Numbered from the stretch's first letter, positions 51,728 to 60,956 are shown. The stretch: DNA of 64,000 nt from Epibacterium sp. Ofav1-8 (GCF_022348185.1 NZ_JAKRFD010000006.1:1-64000); one strand, 5' to 3'. The notes: a model not told the origin generated them from the letters alone. A program made the numbers and translations.

Positions 51728-52393
51728 ATGCCCAAGACCTATCCGCGCCCCGATCTTGTGATCTTTGACTGTGACGGGGTCCTGGTCGACAGCGAGCGGG
51801 TGTTCAACGCGGTATTGGCCGAGGATCTCACGTCGCGCGGGCTGGCGATGACCACCGAGGTCAGCCTGCCCACCTTTGCGGGGCTTGCGATGCCGGAAGT
51901 TGCCAAGAAGGCAACCGAGATGGGGGCAACCCTGCCGGAGACCTGGATCGCGGAGGTTTACGAAATCGCCTATGCGACCCTGCGGCAGGGCGTGCCGCTG
52001 ATCCCGGGCGTCATGACGGTCCTGCACCGTCTGGATGCTGCCGGCATTCCGACCTGCGTGGTGTCAAACGGCAGCGAGGAAAAGATGCGGATCACCCTCG
52101 GTCCACATGGGCTTTGGGATCGGTTTCATCCGAACGCGATGTTTTCCGCCCATACAATGAAGGTTGCAAAACCGGACCCCGGCATCTTCCTCGCAGCGGC
52201 GGCGCATTTCGACGTGGAAGCCCGGCAGTGCGTGGTGATCGAGGACAGCGCGACTGGCGCGCGGGGCGCGTATCGCGCGGGCATGCAGTGTTTCGGCTAT
52301 GCGGCCCACGACGCCGGTGATCTGCTTGCGGCCGAAGGGGCCGAGGTTTTTCACGACATGGCCGATCTGCCGCTGCGGCTTGGGCTGGATTGA
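51728..52393 (+). CDS. HAD-superfamily sugar-phosphate-type phosphatase
   Basis: A 221-residue HAD hydrolase of subfamily I with alpha-helical cap, like beta-phosphoglucomutases and phosphoglycolate phosphatases. The nucleophile and acid are in VIFDCDGVLVDSE, motif II in CVVSNGSEEKM, motif III Lys in KVAKPDPGIFL, and motif IV in VVIEDSATGARGA. Substrate is undetermined; a link to the glycolate operon 32 kb away is possible but not supported here. Confidence 0.9.
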   Translation: MPKTYPRPDLVIFDCDGVLVDSERVFNAVLAEDLTSRGLAMTTEVSLPTFAGLAMPEVAKKATEMGATLPETWIAEVYEIAYATLRQGVPLIPGVMTVLHRLDAAGIPTCVVSNGSEEKMRITLGPHGLWDRFHPNAMFSAHTMKVAKPDPGIFLAAAAHFDVEARQCVVIEDSATGARGAYRAGMQCFGYAAHDAGDLLAAEGAEVFHDMADLPLRLGLD

Positions 52394-52432
52394 CCCACGG
52401 GCGCGTCTGCGCACAACCCGCCGGGGCAGGGA

Positions 52433-53248
52433 TCAGTCCGTGTCGTATGTCGGATGGAACCGGCCGCTGGGCGACAGGGTAAAGATGTCGACCCCATCTG
52501 AGGTGACCCCCACCGAGTGCTCAAACTGTGCCGACAGGGATTTGTCACGGGTGACGGCGGTCCAGTCGTCTGCCAGCACCTTGGTTTCGGCGCGGCCGAG
52601 GTTCAGCATCGGTTCGATGGTGAAGAACATGCCCTCTTCCAGAACCGGACCCGTGCCGGGGCGACCATAGTGCAGGACGTTGGGCGGGGCGTGAAAGACC
52701 TGTCCGAGACCATGGCCGCAGAAATCGCGCACCACGCTCACGCGCTGGCTTTCGGCATAGGACTGGATCGCGTGGCCAATGTCGCCAAAGGTGTTGCCGG
52801 GTTTGACCACTTCGATGCCCTTCATCAGGGCGTCATGGGTGATCTGGATCAGACGCTCGGCCTTGCGGGGCAATTTTCCGGCCACATACATGCGGCTGGT
52901 GTCACCGAACCAGCCATCGACGATGACGGTGACGTCGATATTCAGAATATCGCCATCCTTCAGTTTCTTGTCGCCGGGGATGCCATGGCACACCACATGG
53001 TTGATCGAAATGCAGCTGGCGTGCTGGTAGCCCTTGTAGCCGATGGTCGCGGAGGTCGCACCGGCGTCCTCCACCATCTGGGTGATGATCCGGTCGATCT
53101 CGCCGGTGGTCTGACCGGGAAACACATGCGCGGCGATGTCGTCCAGAATCCGCGCCGCCAGGGCACCGGCTGCGTGCATGCCGGCAAAGTCGGCCTGCTC
53201 GTAGATGCGGATGCCATCCTTGGTGGTGCGGCCGTTCTTGGATCTCAT
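52433..53248 (-). CDS. map: Methionine aminopeptidase, type I
   Basis: Map removes the N-terminal methionine from nascent proteins. The 271-residue type I enzyme has the five metal ligands visible: Asp in DILNIDVTVIVDGWFGDTSR (two Asp), His in CGHGLGQVFHAPPNV, Glu in FFTIEPMLN and Glu in SAQFEHSVGVT. The start at 53248 (MRSKNGRTTKDGI) fits the family, and an upstream ATG at 53311 adds an implausible leader. A weak GC hairpin follows the stop. Confidence 0.96.
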   Translation of the reverse strand: MRSKNGRTTKDGIRIYEQADFAGMHAAGALAARILDDIAAHVFPGQTTGEIDRIITQMVEDAGATSATIGYKGYQHASCISINHVVCHGIPGDKKLKDGDILNIDVTVIVDGWFGDTSRMYVAGKLPRKAERLIQITHDALMKGIEVVKPGNTFGDIGHAIQSYAESQRVSVVRDFCGHGLGQVFHAPPNVLHYGRPGTGPVLEEGMFFTIEPMLNLGRAETKVLADDWTAVTRDKSLSAQFEHSVGVTSDGVDIFTLSPSGRFHPTYDTD

Positions 53249-53420
53249 CGGGGCATGCTCCGTCGCGTGTTCACAGGTCTCTCTGCCGCTATGTAAGCGT
53301 TTCTGACCCAAAGGGCCAGAGGGGGCGCTTCTGTCTGCGGGTGGGTTTTGGGGAACTTTCCCTTCTGACCGGCGTTTTCACGCTGAAAAGACGTGAATAG
53401 CAGGGATCAAGGAGCACCGC

Positions 53421-54311
53421 ATGGAAAGCCTCGACAGTGTAATGCAGACCGAAATTTACAGCGGCAGGACGCTCGCCGATCTGGTGACGCTGGAGTTTCT
53501 TGCCAGCGTGTTGGGCAGCGTGGTCGCCGCTGCGCTCATCCTCTTTGTGGGGTTCATCCTGGGATCCTGGGCCAAGCGCCGTATCGTAGCCCTGAGCGAC
53601 AGCCATGCGCGGTTGGACAAGACCCTGTTCCACTTCCTCGGAAACGTGGTGCGCTACTGCATTCTCGGCTTTGCGGTTCTGATTGTCCTGAACACCTTTG
53701 GCGTGCAGACCACCTCGATCATTGCGGCGATCGGTGCTGCGGGGCTGGCGATCGGTCTGGCGATGCAGGGTGCGCTGTCGAATGTGGCGGCAGGGGTGAT
53801 GATCATCCTGTTCCGCCCGTTCAAATTGGGTGATTTCATTGACGTCAACGGCACCATGGGCACGGTCAAGGAAATTACCCTCAACAACACCGTCCTCGCC
53901 GACCTGTCGAACGTGAAGGTCATCATTCCCAATGCCGAGGTCTGGGGCAATACCATCTCCAACTATTCCGAATACCCCACCCGGCGCGCCGAATGGAGCT
54001 TTGGTGTCGGCTATGGCGCGAACCTCGCGGTGGCCGAGCGCACCATCCGCGACACCATCATGGCCGACGCACGCTCGCACAGCGATCCGGAGCCGTTCAT
54101 TCAGGTCAGCACCCTCAATGACAGTTCGGTGGATTTCCTGGTGCGGGTCTGGGTCGATGCCGGTGACTATTTTCAGTACAAGGCCGACATGACCCGCAAG
54201 GTGAAAGAGGCACTGGATGCCGAAGGTGTGGATATCCCCTTCCCGACCCGCACCCTCATCCAGCCCGCGGCACCGGAGCCGGAGCCGGAGCCGCAGCAGG
54301 ACGCAGCCTGA
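53421..54311 (+). CDS. mscS: MscS-family small-conductance mechanosensitive channel
   Basis: The 296-residue protein has the compact E. coli MscS layout: three membrane helices, the third being GAAGLAIGLAMQGALSNVAAGVMIILFRPF with the Gly/Ala pore pattern, then the beta domain IDVNGTMGTVKEITLNNTVL and the vestibule ending PFPTRTLIQ. A short Pro-Glu tail follows. GGAGCACC precedes the ATG. It is convergent with sfsA and is the canonical MscS, whereas the gene at 12525 is a longer relative. Confidence 0.96.
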   Translation: MESLDSVMQTEIYSGRTLADLVTLEFLASVLGSVVAAALILFVGFILGSWAKRRIVALSDSHARLDKTLFHFLGNVVRYCILGFAVLIVLNTFGVQTTSIIAAIGAAGLAIGLAMQGALSNVAAGVMIILFRPFKLGDFIDVNGTMGTVKEITLNNTVLADLSNVKVIIPNAEVWGNTISNYSEYPTRRAEWSFGVGYGANLAVAERTIRDTIMADARSHSDPEPFIQVSTLNDSSVDFLVRVWVDAGDYFQYKADMTRKVKEALDAEGVDIPFPTRTLIQPAAPEPEPEPQQDAA

Positions 54312-54320
54312 GACACGTGG

Positions 54321-55019
54321 TCAGCCCGCGAAGGGCTGGCCGACGTCCACGCCTTCGGGTGTGATGCGGGTGCCAATCACCAACCGTTCGACGCCGCGCT
54401 CGCGCGCCTCCTCAAAAGCGGCGGCATAGGTCGGGTCGATATCACCAGCCAGTGCGAAGCGATCACAATCCGTGCGCTGCACGAGATAGAGCATCACCGC
54501 CCGATGCCCGGCCGCCGCCATGTCGCCCAGTTCCCGCAGATGTTTCGCGCCGCGTGCGGTGACGCTGTCGGGAAACTCGGCCAGACCGGGCTGGCGCGAC
54601 AGGGTCACGCTTTTGACCTCGACATAGCAATCAGGCAGGCCCTCGCCCGTCAGCAGGAAATCGATGCGGCTGTTCTGGCCGTATTTCACCTCTGCCCGCA
54701 CGGTGGAATAGTCTGCAAGTGCGGCGATCTGACCTGCCTCCAGCGCCGCCTTCAGCGCCCGGTTCGGCACAGAGGTATCAACGCCGGTGAAATCGCCGCT
54801 GCCGTGTTCCACCAGGCGCCAGCCGAACTTCAGCTTTTTCTTCGGGTCGTCATTGGGCTCCAGCCAGATCCGCATCCCAGGCTCCGCCAGCCCCATCATG
54901 GAGCCCGGATTGGCGCAATGGGCCGTCACCTCGCGCCCGTCCTCCAGCCGGCAATCGGCGAGAAAGCGTTTGTAGCGTTTGATCAGTGTCGCGGGGATCA
55001 GGGGCGTGGCAAATCTCAT
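54321..55019 (-). CDS. sfsA: SfsA-family DNA/RNA-binding nuclease-fold protein
   Basis: A 232-residue SfsA protein, first described as a sugar-fermentation stimulation factor. It has LIKRYKRFLADCRLEDGREVTAHCANPGSMMGL at the N-terminal OB-like domain and the nuclease-like core RIDFLLTGEGLPDCYVEVKSVTL (Asp and Glu-x-Lys). The biochemical role is not settled. The start at 55019 is chosen by family length; ATG 55049 is possible. Confidence 0.93.
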   Translation of the reverse strand: MRFATPLIPATLIKRYKRFLADCRLEDGREVTAHCANPGSMMGLAEPGMRIWLEPNDDPKKKLKFGWRLVEHGSGDFTGVDTSVPNRALKAALEAGQIAALADYSTVRAEVKYGQNSRIDFLLTGEGLPDCYVEVKSVTLSRQPGLAEFPDSVTARGAKHLRELGDMAAAGHRAVMLYLVQRTDCDRFALAGDIDPTYAAAFEEARERGVERLVIGTRITPEGVDVGQPFAG

Positions 55020-55142
55020 GAGGCCAGCTGATGAGCCATAAACTGCCACCTGTCAAAGCCTGATCCGCAGGGAACTGCTTGCACCGGCCACGGGGGTGGC
55101 TATCCTTTTGCCAGACCCCGGAAATCCCACAGGAGACACGCC

Positions 55143-55865
55143 ATGCCCAATCCCACCGCTGCCATGCTTGTGATCGGGGATGAAATCCTTTCGGGCCGCA
55201 CGCGCGATGCCAATATGCACTACCTCGCGGGCGAGCTGACCAAGCATGGTGTTGACCTCAAAGAAGTGCGCGTGGTCAGCGATGACGCCCCTGCCATCGT
55301 CGCGGCGGTGCGTATTCTGTCCGAAAGCTACGACCATGTGTTCACTTCTGGCGGGATCGGGCCGACCCATGATGATATTACCGCCGATTGCATCGCCGAG
55401 GCCTTTGGCGCAGAAATCGACGTGCGTGCAGATGCCCGGGCGATCCTCGAGGAGCATTATGCCCGCACCGGTGCCGAGTTGAACGACGCCCGATTGCGCA
55501 TGGCGCGTATCCCCGAAGGTGCTGAGCTGATCGACAACCCGGTGTCGCGGGCCCCGGGCTTCAGCCTGCGCAATGTCCATGTCATGGCGGGTGTGCCCGC
55601 AGTGTTTCAGGCCATGGTGGCGACAGTGCTGGCCACGCTGACCGGCGGCCAGCCCTTGCTGAGCCAGACCCTTCGGGTGGATCGGGGCGAAGGCGAGATT
55701 GCCGCCACACTCTCTGCCCTGGCAGAGAAATACGGCGACCTTTCCATCGGGTGCTACCCGTTTCAGAAAGACGGGGCGTTTGGCGCCAACGTGGTGGTGC
55801 GCGGCACGGACGGTATGCGCATCGATGCCGCCGTCACCGAATTGGCACGGGAGCTTGGTCTGTGA
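55143..55865 (+). CDS. CinA-type molybdopterin-binding domain protein
   Basis: A 240-residue protein of the MoaB/Mog fold found in the N-terminal half of CinA. The motifs are LVIGDEILSGRTRDANMHYL and VFTSGGIGPTHDDITADCIA, the nucleotide-binding loops, and VMAGVPAVFQAM. The C-terminal deamidase domain of full CinA is absent, so it may hydrolyse ADP-ribose or act on a nucleotide without the NMN deamidase half. It heads a tightly overlapped operon. Confidence 0.92.
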   Translation: MPNPTAAMLVIGDEILSGRTRDANMHYLAGELTKHGVDLKEVRVVSDDAPAIVAAVRILSESYDHVFTSGGIGPTHDDITADCIAEAFGAEIDVRADARAILEEHYARTGAELNDARLRMARIPEGAELIDNPVSRAPGFSLRNVHVMAGVPAVFQAMVATVLATLTGGQPLLSQTLRVDRGEGEIAATLSALAEKYGDLSIGCYPFQKDGAFGANVVVRGTDGMRIDAAVTELARELGL

Positions 55866-56587
55866 ACCACAGCCCAACGGATCCGAAATACTACGACGTC
55901 GTGGAGGCCACCTGGCCTGCTTTGCGGCGGCGGCAGCTTGGGCCGGTCACCCTGCGTGAGGGCGGCGGTGGCGGCAGCCGTGTCTCTGCGGCTACCGTGG
56001 ACGGATCGGTGACAGAGGCTCAGATCGCCAAAGCCGAAGCGGAGATGCAGGCCCTCGGCCAGTCGCGCCTGTTCATGATCCGCGATGGTCAGACCGATCT
56101 GGACACCCAACTCGCGGCGCTTGGATATGAGGTGATGGATCCGGTCAACCTCTGGTCCTGCGCGCCTGAGATCCTCACGGATGTGGAGATTCCGCGTGTC
56201 ACCACGTTTTGTGTCTGGGAACCCTTGGCGATTCAGAACGAGATCTGGGACGCGGGTGGCATCGGCCCCGAGCGCCGCGCGGTGATGGAGCGTGCGACCT
56301 GCACCAAGACCAGCCTGCTCGGTCGGTGGGACGACAAACCTGCGGCGACCGCCTATGTCGGTTGCCACGACAGGACAGCAATGTTGCACGCGCTGGAGGT
56401 TCTGCCGCACCAGCGGCGCAAGGGGGTCGGGGTCTGGATGATGCGGCAAGCCGCCTATTGGGCCGCCGACCAGGGCGCAGAGGAATTGGTGGTCATTTGC
56501 ACCCGTGCCAATGCCGGCGCCAACGCGCTCTATGCCAGCCTTGGTATGCGCGAGGTCGGCCAATACCACTATCGTATCAAACGCTGA
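55862..56587 (+). CDS. GNAT-family N-acetyltransferase
   Basis: A 241-residue protein starting with GTG that overlaps the preceding stop (GTGA). Only its C-terminal part is clearly GNAT: ALEVLPHQRRKGVGVWMMR, with the acetyl-CoA pyrophosphate loop QRRKGVG, then VVICTRANAGANALYASLGM. The N-terminal half is divergent and may determine substrate. No target is apparent from context. Confidence 0.87.
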   Translation: MNHSPTDPKYYDVVEATWPALRRRQLGPVTLREGGGGGSRVSAATVDGSVTEAQIAKAEAEMQALGQSRLFMIRDGQTDLDTQLAALGYEVMDPVNLWSCAPEILTDVEIPRVTTFCVWEPLAIQNEIWDAGGIGPERRAVMERATCTKTSLLGRWDDKPAATAYVGCHDRTAMLHALEVLPHQRRKGVGVWMMRQAAYWAADQGAEELVVICTRANAGANALYASLGMREVGQYHYRIKR

Positions 56588-56608
56588 CGCCGGAGGAGGG
56601 CGCTGACG

Positions 56609-57181
56609 ATGACCAAACTCAAGGAGCCGACCGCGCTCGACCTGCCGATGGCAGACCCGCTGCCGCCCGAGACGCAGAAGTATTTCGACATCTGCCAGGA
56701 CAAGCTTGGCATGGTGCCAAACGTGCTCAAGGCCTATGCCTTCAACATCGAGAAGCTCAACGCCTTTACCGCGATGTACAATGATCTGATGCTGGGCGAG
56801 AGCAAGCTGTCAAAGCTGGAACGCGAAATGATCGCGGTGGTCGTCTCCTCGATCAACAAGTGTTTCTATTGCCTGGTGGCCCATGGTGCGGCGGTGCGGC
56901 AGTTGTCGGGCGATCCTGTGCTGGGGGAAATGCTGGTGATGAACTACCGTGTTGCGCCCGTTGATGCGCGTCAGCGCGCAATGCTGGATTTCGCCGCCAA
57001 GATGACCCGATCCAGCGCCGAGATCGAAGAAGCTGACCGTGAGGCTCTGCGGCACCACGGTTTTGATGACCGGGATATCTGGGACATCGCCAATGTGGCG
57101 GGGTTCTTCAATATGACCAACCGGGTCGCAAGCGCTACGGCCATGGCGCCCAACGCGGAGTATCACGGGCAGTGCCGGTGA
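56609..57181 (+). CDS. Peroxidase-related protein of the AhpD/CMD fold
   Basis: A 190-residue CMD-fold protein with a redox pair CFYC in SSINKCFYCLVAHGAAVR, followed by the conserved His, which is the AhpD-like active site. The N-terminal DICQDKLGMVPNVLKAY is typical of this peroxidase-related subfamily. Unlike the CMD protein at 3980, it is cytoplasmic and has the CxxC. It is the third gene of the CinA-led operon. Confidence 0.9.
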   Translation: MTKLKEPTALDLPMADPLPPETQKYFDICQDKLGMVPNVLKAYAFNIEKLNAFTAMYNDLMLGESKLSKLEREMIAVVVSSINKCFYCLVAHGAAVRQLSGDPVLGEMLVMNYRVAPVDARQRAMLDFAAKMTRSSAEIEEADREALRHHGFDDRDIWDIANVAGFFNMTNRVASATAMAPNAEYHGQCR

Positions 57182-58236
57182 TCTTGTCACAGATGGCCTG
57201 GGTCGCGCGGCTCTTCCCGCGGGCGGTGCTGCTGCTGTGTGCGATCAGCGCAACCAGCGCCACGGCTGCTCCGATCACGGTCCCGTTGCCAGCGGGAGAG
57301 GAGTTGCTGCGAGAGCAGGAAACCCAGCTTGACACGCTGTTGTTGCCGGTTGGTCCGGTGGCGGGCGACGACGTGCCCGTCCGGGCACTGGAAGGGCGCA
57401 TTTACAGACGCAGCTGGCGCTTGAACGGAGACTGGAGCGCGCTTCAGGTGCTGGCCCCGATCCGGAAAGCCTTGACGGAGCGCGGCTTCGAAGAGGTCTT
57501 TGCCTGCACCGCGGCGGCCTGCGGCGGTTTTGGCTTTCGGTTCGGGATCGAAGTGATCCCGGCACCGGATATGGCGGTGAACCTGTCGGACTATGAATTC
57601 CTGGCGGCGCAGCACCCGGAGAGCGGCGTGGCGGTTTCGCTTCTGGTGTCGCGCTCCGCGGGGTCGATTTATGTGCAGCTGCTGGAGCGTCACGACCCGG
57701 AGCAGTTGCTGCGACCATTGGCGCCGCCGGAGGGCGTTGGGGCGCCTTCCGGCACCGACGAGGCGGCAACGCCCACCAGCCTCGGGGAGGAAACCGCAAC
57801 GCCATCGGGTCCGCAGGCGCTGCTGGCAGATGCGATCGCAAAGGGGGGGCGTCTGTCGACCGGAGCGATTGCCGACCTGATTGTTCTGCAAGGACATGTG
57901 CCGCTGCTCGATCTGGAATTTGCCTCCGGTTCGACCCGTATGGGAGAGGGGCCCTTCGACAGCCTGCGCCAGTTGGCGGCCTTCATGACGGAGCGTGAAA
58001 ACGCCACCATTCTGCTCGTAGGGCATACGGATACGGTGGGTGGTCTCGACAGCAATATTGCCTTGTCCCGGCGGCGGGCGGCCAGCGTGCGTGAGCGGCT
58101 GATCTCGCGCTACGACATCGCGGGGGATCGCATCCAGGTGGCGGGCGCGGGCTATATGGCCCCCTTGGCGCCGAACACGACCGAAGCCGGGCGCGAGACC
58201 AATCGTCGGGTCGAGGCGGTTCTGGTCAGACCCTGA
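57178..58236 (+). CDS. OmpA-family envelope protein
   Basis: The exported protein of about 352 residues has an N-terminal signal peptide (ARLFPRAVLLLCAISATSATAA), an unassigned periplasmic domain with a cysteine pair (EEVFACTAAACGGF), and a C-terminal OmpA peptidoglycan-binding domain: DLEFASGSTRMGEGPF, LLVGHTDTVGGLDSNIALSRRRAASVRERL and EAGRETNRRVEAVL. GTG 57178 overlaps the stop before it; GTG 57172 and ATG 57193 are also possible. It probably tethers the outer envelope to peptidoglycan. Confidence 0.88.
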   Translation: MILSQMAWVARLFPRAVLLLCAISATSATAAPITVPLPAGEELLREQETQLDTLLLPVGPVAGDDVPVRALEGRIYRRSWRLNGDWSALQVLAPIRKALTERGFEEVFACTAAACGGFGFRFGIEVIPAPDMAVNLSDYEFLAAQHPESGVAVSLLVSRSAGSIYVQLLERHDPEQLLRPLAPPEGVGAPSGTDEAATPTSLGEETATPSGPQALLADAIAKGGRLSTGAIADLIVLQGHVPLLDLEFASGSTRMGEGPFDSLRQLAAFMTERENATILLVGHTDTVGGLDSNIALSRRRAASVRERLISRYDIAGDRIQVAGAGYMAPLAPNTTEAGRETNRRVEAVLVRP

Positions 58237-58243
58237 ACCTTGC

Positions 58244-58858
58244 TCAATCCAGCAGCATCCAGAGCCCGACGCCCGCAAGCGTGACGGCAAAGCCGGTGTT
58301 GAGACAGCGCGCCTGGGCGGGGCTGGAAAACACGCGGGCAAGCCGATCCCCTGCCAAGGTCCAGATGGTAAAGGCCAAGAGGTTGTTCAACGTGAAGACT
58401 GTTGTAATCAAAAGCACCTGCCCGATGTGACCAGGGCCGACGGCCGGAAGCCGGGCAGGGTCGAGGAACTGGCTGAACATCAAGGCGATGATGACATAGG
58501 CCTTGGGGTTGAACAGCAGCAGGACCACACCATCCACAAAGCGGACGTCGGTCGCCGTATGCCTGTGACGCAACCGACTGCTGCGTGCGAACCGCCATGC
58601 GATCCAAAGAATGTACCCCCCGCCCAACAGCTTGACTGCGGCAAAGATGGCGGGATGTTGCGCAAGCGTTGCGAGGCTGCCCAGACCGATGGCGAGCGTC
58701 ACGCCCCAGGTGGCGAGGTGGTAGCCCACCGAGGCCGCAACGGTTGCTCTGGCACCAAACTGCGCCCCCGCGGCCGCAAAATACAGGTTTCCAGGGCCCG
58801 GGCTATAGGCCAGTGGCAGAAGAAACATCAGCAAGGCAAAGATCATCGGCGTGTCCAT
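58244..58858 (-). CDS. LysE-family amino acid exporter
   Basis: This 204-residue inner-membrane protein has six helices and the family start SPGPGNLYFAAAGAQFGAR followed by LLLFNPKAYVIIALMFSQF. The LysE/RhtB family exports amino acids such as lysine, homoserine or threonine. Start 58858 fits the family; the long frame from 59146 does not. The neighbouring LysR gene on the same strand upstream ends in a terminator, so the two are probably transcribed separately. Confidence 0.9.
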   Translation of the reverse strand: MDTPMIFALLMFLLPLAYSPGPGNLYFAAAGAQFGARATVAASVGYHLATWGVTLAIGLGSLATLAQHPAIFAAVKLLGGGYILWIAWRFARSSRLRHRHTATDVRFVDGVVLLLFNPKAYVIIALMFSQFLDPARLPAVGPGHIGQVLLITTVFTLNNLLAFTIWTLAGDRLARVFSSPAQARCLNTGFAVTLAGVGLWMLLD

Positions 58859-58940
58859 CGAGGCGGTTCTGCACCGGAGATGTGTCAGGCACAGCGCCTT
58901 GCAGCGACCCGAATGTTGCGCATTGGCGTGTCGGGCTGAA

Positions 58941-58970
58941 CAAAAGCCCCCTGCAGAATATGCAAGGGGC
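58941..58970 (-). terminator. Terminator after the second LysR gene
   Basis: GCCCC-C-TGCA pairs with TGCA-A-GGGGC around GAATA, followed on the minus strand by TTTTG. It lies 75 bases beyond the LysR stop and separates it from the LysE gene. Confidence 0.7.
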
Positions 58971-59045
58971 AGTCGAGGGAAGTGTGGATCGCCTTGAAAC
59001 GAAGGTAGAGCCGGGTGCCGAGCGGGGGCACCCTTGGCAAAGCGC

Positions 59046-59951
59046 CTACCAGGTTTCCATGCCCTTTTCCGCAAAGGCATGGGCGAGAAAATCAATGAAG
59101 GCGCGGACCTTGGGTTGCGTAAACCGTCCCGGTGGATAGACGGCATAGACGCCGAGCGTCTCGACCGGGAGGGAGGGCATCACGTCCTCGACCAGACCTT
59201 CGGCCTTGGCCTCGGCGTAGAGGTAGCTCGGCAGATAGGCGATCCCGAGCCCCGATATGGCGGCGTTCAGCAGGGATTGCCCGTCATTGACCGAGAGCCA
59301 GCCGGTCGAGCGCACCTGGCGTTTTTCGCCCGAGGGCGCGGTCAGTTTCCAGACGTTGCCGCTGGACTGGTTGGAATAATGCAGCAGTTTGTGCGCATTG
59401 AGGTCGTCGATCTTTTGCGGGCGGCCGAATTTCTCCAGGTAGCCGGGCGACGCGACCATGCGTTTGGTGGTCTCGGTCAGTTTGCGGGCCCGAAGGCTGC
59501 TGTCCTCCAGTTCGCCAATACGCACGGCCATGTCGAACCCTTCGGAAATCAACTCCACGAAGCGGTTGTTGAGCACCATATTGACGGTGATATCGGGAAA
59601 ATCGCGCAGGAAATCGGACAGGACCGGCGACAGGTGGTTGACGCCGAAATCCGTCGCAACCGAGATCCGCAACAGGCCGGATGGGGCCGTTTGCATCGAT
59701 GTCACCAATGCGTCGGCCTCGCCAGCGTCGTTCAGCACCCGTCGTGCGCGGTCGTAGTAGGCCAGGCCGATTTCCGTCGGCGACACCCGGCGCGTGGTGC
59801 GGTTCAACAATCGCGCACCCAGGCGGGCTTCGAGGCTGGAGACATGTTTGGAAACGGCAGATTTGGAGATGCCCATCTTCTTGGCTGCGTCCGTGAACCC
59901 GCCTTGATCCACCACATTGGCGAAGGCTTCCATCTCGGTCAGTCGGTCCAT
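59046..59951 (-). CDS. LysR-family regulator (CrgA/AaeR-like subgroup)
   Basis: A 301-residue LysR protein with N-terminal helix-turn-helix (MEAFANVVDQGGFTDAAKKM, GISKSAVSKHVSSLEARLGA) and effector domain (LRISVATDFGVNHLSPVLSDF, AISGLGIAYLPSYL). It starts at 59951. It is divergent from the NIPSNAP/ABM gene pair, with 209 bases between, and probably regulates them. Confidence 0.93.
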   Translation of the reverse strand: MDRLTEMEAFANVVDQGGFTDAAKKMGISKSAVSKHVSSLEARLGARLLNRTTRRVSPTEIGLAYYDRARRVLNDAGEADALVTSMQTAPSGLLRISVATDFGVNHLSPVLSDFLRDFPDITVNMVLNNRFVELISEGFDMAVRIGELEDSSLRARKLTETTKRMVASPGYLEKFGRPQKIDDLNAHKLLHYSNQSSGNVWKLTAPSGEKRQVRSTGWLSVNDGQSLLNAAISGLGIAYLPSYLYAEAKAEGLVEDVMPSLPVETLGVYAVYPPGRFTQPKVRAFIDFLAHAFAEKGMETW

Positions 59952-60160
59952 TTCGCATTCCTCATCGCACGTTCTGTCTCTTGCCCTTCCTGCGGGGCAA
60001 ATCGGGCAAGATCGGGGCGGGCTTGGGATAATTGCGGGGTTTTCGCCGGATCGTTCGTGGTCAGGAAACAGGGGCGCGCGGGATATTTCGATGCGCGCCG
60101 AAGCATCGCCGCGGCGGGACGTGTCAGGACGGGCAAGCACTGAACACAAAGGACCCTGCG

Positions 60161-60496
60161 ATGTTGACCTGCATCATCCGGTATCAGATCGATCCGACGA
60201 AACATGCCCAATTCCGCCAATATGCCCAGACCTGGGGGCAGGCCATTCCGCGCAATGGTGCCGATCTGTTCGGCTATTTCGCGCCGCATGAAGGCTCTTC
60301 GACACTGGCCTATGGGATTTATTCCATCCCGTCTTTGGCGGCATATGAGGCCTATCGCGCCCGTTTGGCGGCGGATCCGCTGGGACGTCAGAACTATGAA
60401 TTTGCCCAGAAGGAGAAGTTCATCCTGCGTGAGGACCGCACCTGGCTTACACTGGCCTCGACACCGCATGGGCCCGGAGGGAGGGAGGAACGATGA
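60161..60496 (+). CDS. NIPSNAP-family protein
   Basis: A 111-residue ferredoxin-like (dimeric alpha/beta-barrel) protein. NIPSNAP features are the start IIRYQIDPTKHAQFRQYAQTW and GYFAPHEGSSTLAYGIYSI. The biochemical role of bacterial members is unknown. Its stop overlaps the next gene by four bases (ATGA). The two proteins share the same small fold and may form a heteromer. Confidence 0.87.
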   Translation: MLTCIIRYQIDPTKHAQFRQYAQTWGQAIPRNGADLFGYFAPHEGSSTLAYGIYSIPSLAAYEAYRARLAADPLGRQNYEFAQKEKFILREDRTWLTLASTPHGPGGREER

Positions 60497-60837
60497 TCGC
60501 TGTAATCTTTGAGGTGACACCCGCACAGGGGATGAAAGAGGCCTATCTGGACCACGCGGCCACGCTGCGCCCATTGTTCGAAGGGATCGAAGGTTTCATA
60601 TCGGTGGAGCGGTTTGAAAGCCTGACAACGCCGGGCAAGCTGTTGTCACTGTCCTTCTGGACGGATGAAGCGGCGTTGAGCCGATGGCGGCAGATGGAGA
60701 AGCACCGCATTGCGCAGGCACAAGGCCGCAATGGCTATTTTGAGGATTATCGCCTGCGCGTGGCCGGCGTGATCCGCGACTACGGAATGTCGGAGCGTGA
60801 GGAGGCCCCGGACGACAGCCGCGCGCGACACGATTGA
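60493..60837 (+). CDS. Antibiotic biosynthesis monooxygenase-like (ABM) protein
   Basis: A 114-residue ABM-fold protein: VIFEVTPAQGMKEAYLDHA, FEGIEGFISVERFES, LLSLSFWTDEAALSRWRQME and HRIAQAQGR. The family includes cofactor-free quinone-forming monooxygenases and haem-degrading enzymes. With NIPSNAP it makes a two-gene unit beside a LysR regulator. Confidence 0.88.
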   Translation: MIAVIFEVTPAQGMKEAYLDHAATLRPLFEGIEGFISVERFESLTTPGKLLSLSFWTDEAALSRWRQMEKHRIAQAQGRNGYFEDYRLRVAGVIRDYGMSEREEAPDDSRARHD

Positions 60838-60910
60838 ACCTCGCAAATGCGCGCGCGGAAGCGCTGTGGTGCGTTTGGGGCGGTTGCGGTGCTGGGGGAG
60901 GGGGCAGCAT

Positions 60911-60940
60911 CTGCGGGGGCGGTGTGTCCCACCCCCGCAG
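60911..60940. terminator. Hairpin between convergent ABM and PfpI genes
   Basis: CTGCGGGGG pairs with CCCCCGCAG (nine pairs) in the gap between convergent genes. There is no T-run, so it is a weak terminator at best. Confidence 0.4.
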
Positions 60941-60956
60941 CAGGCTGATGACGGCG

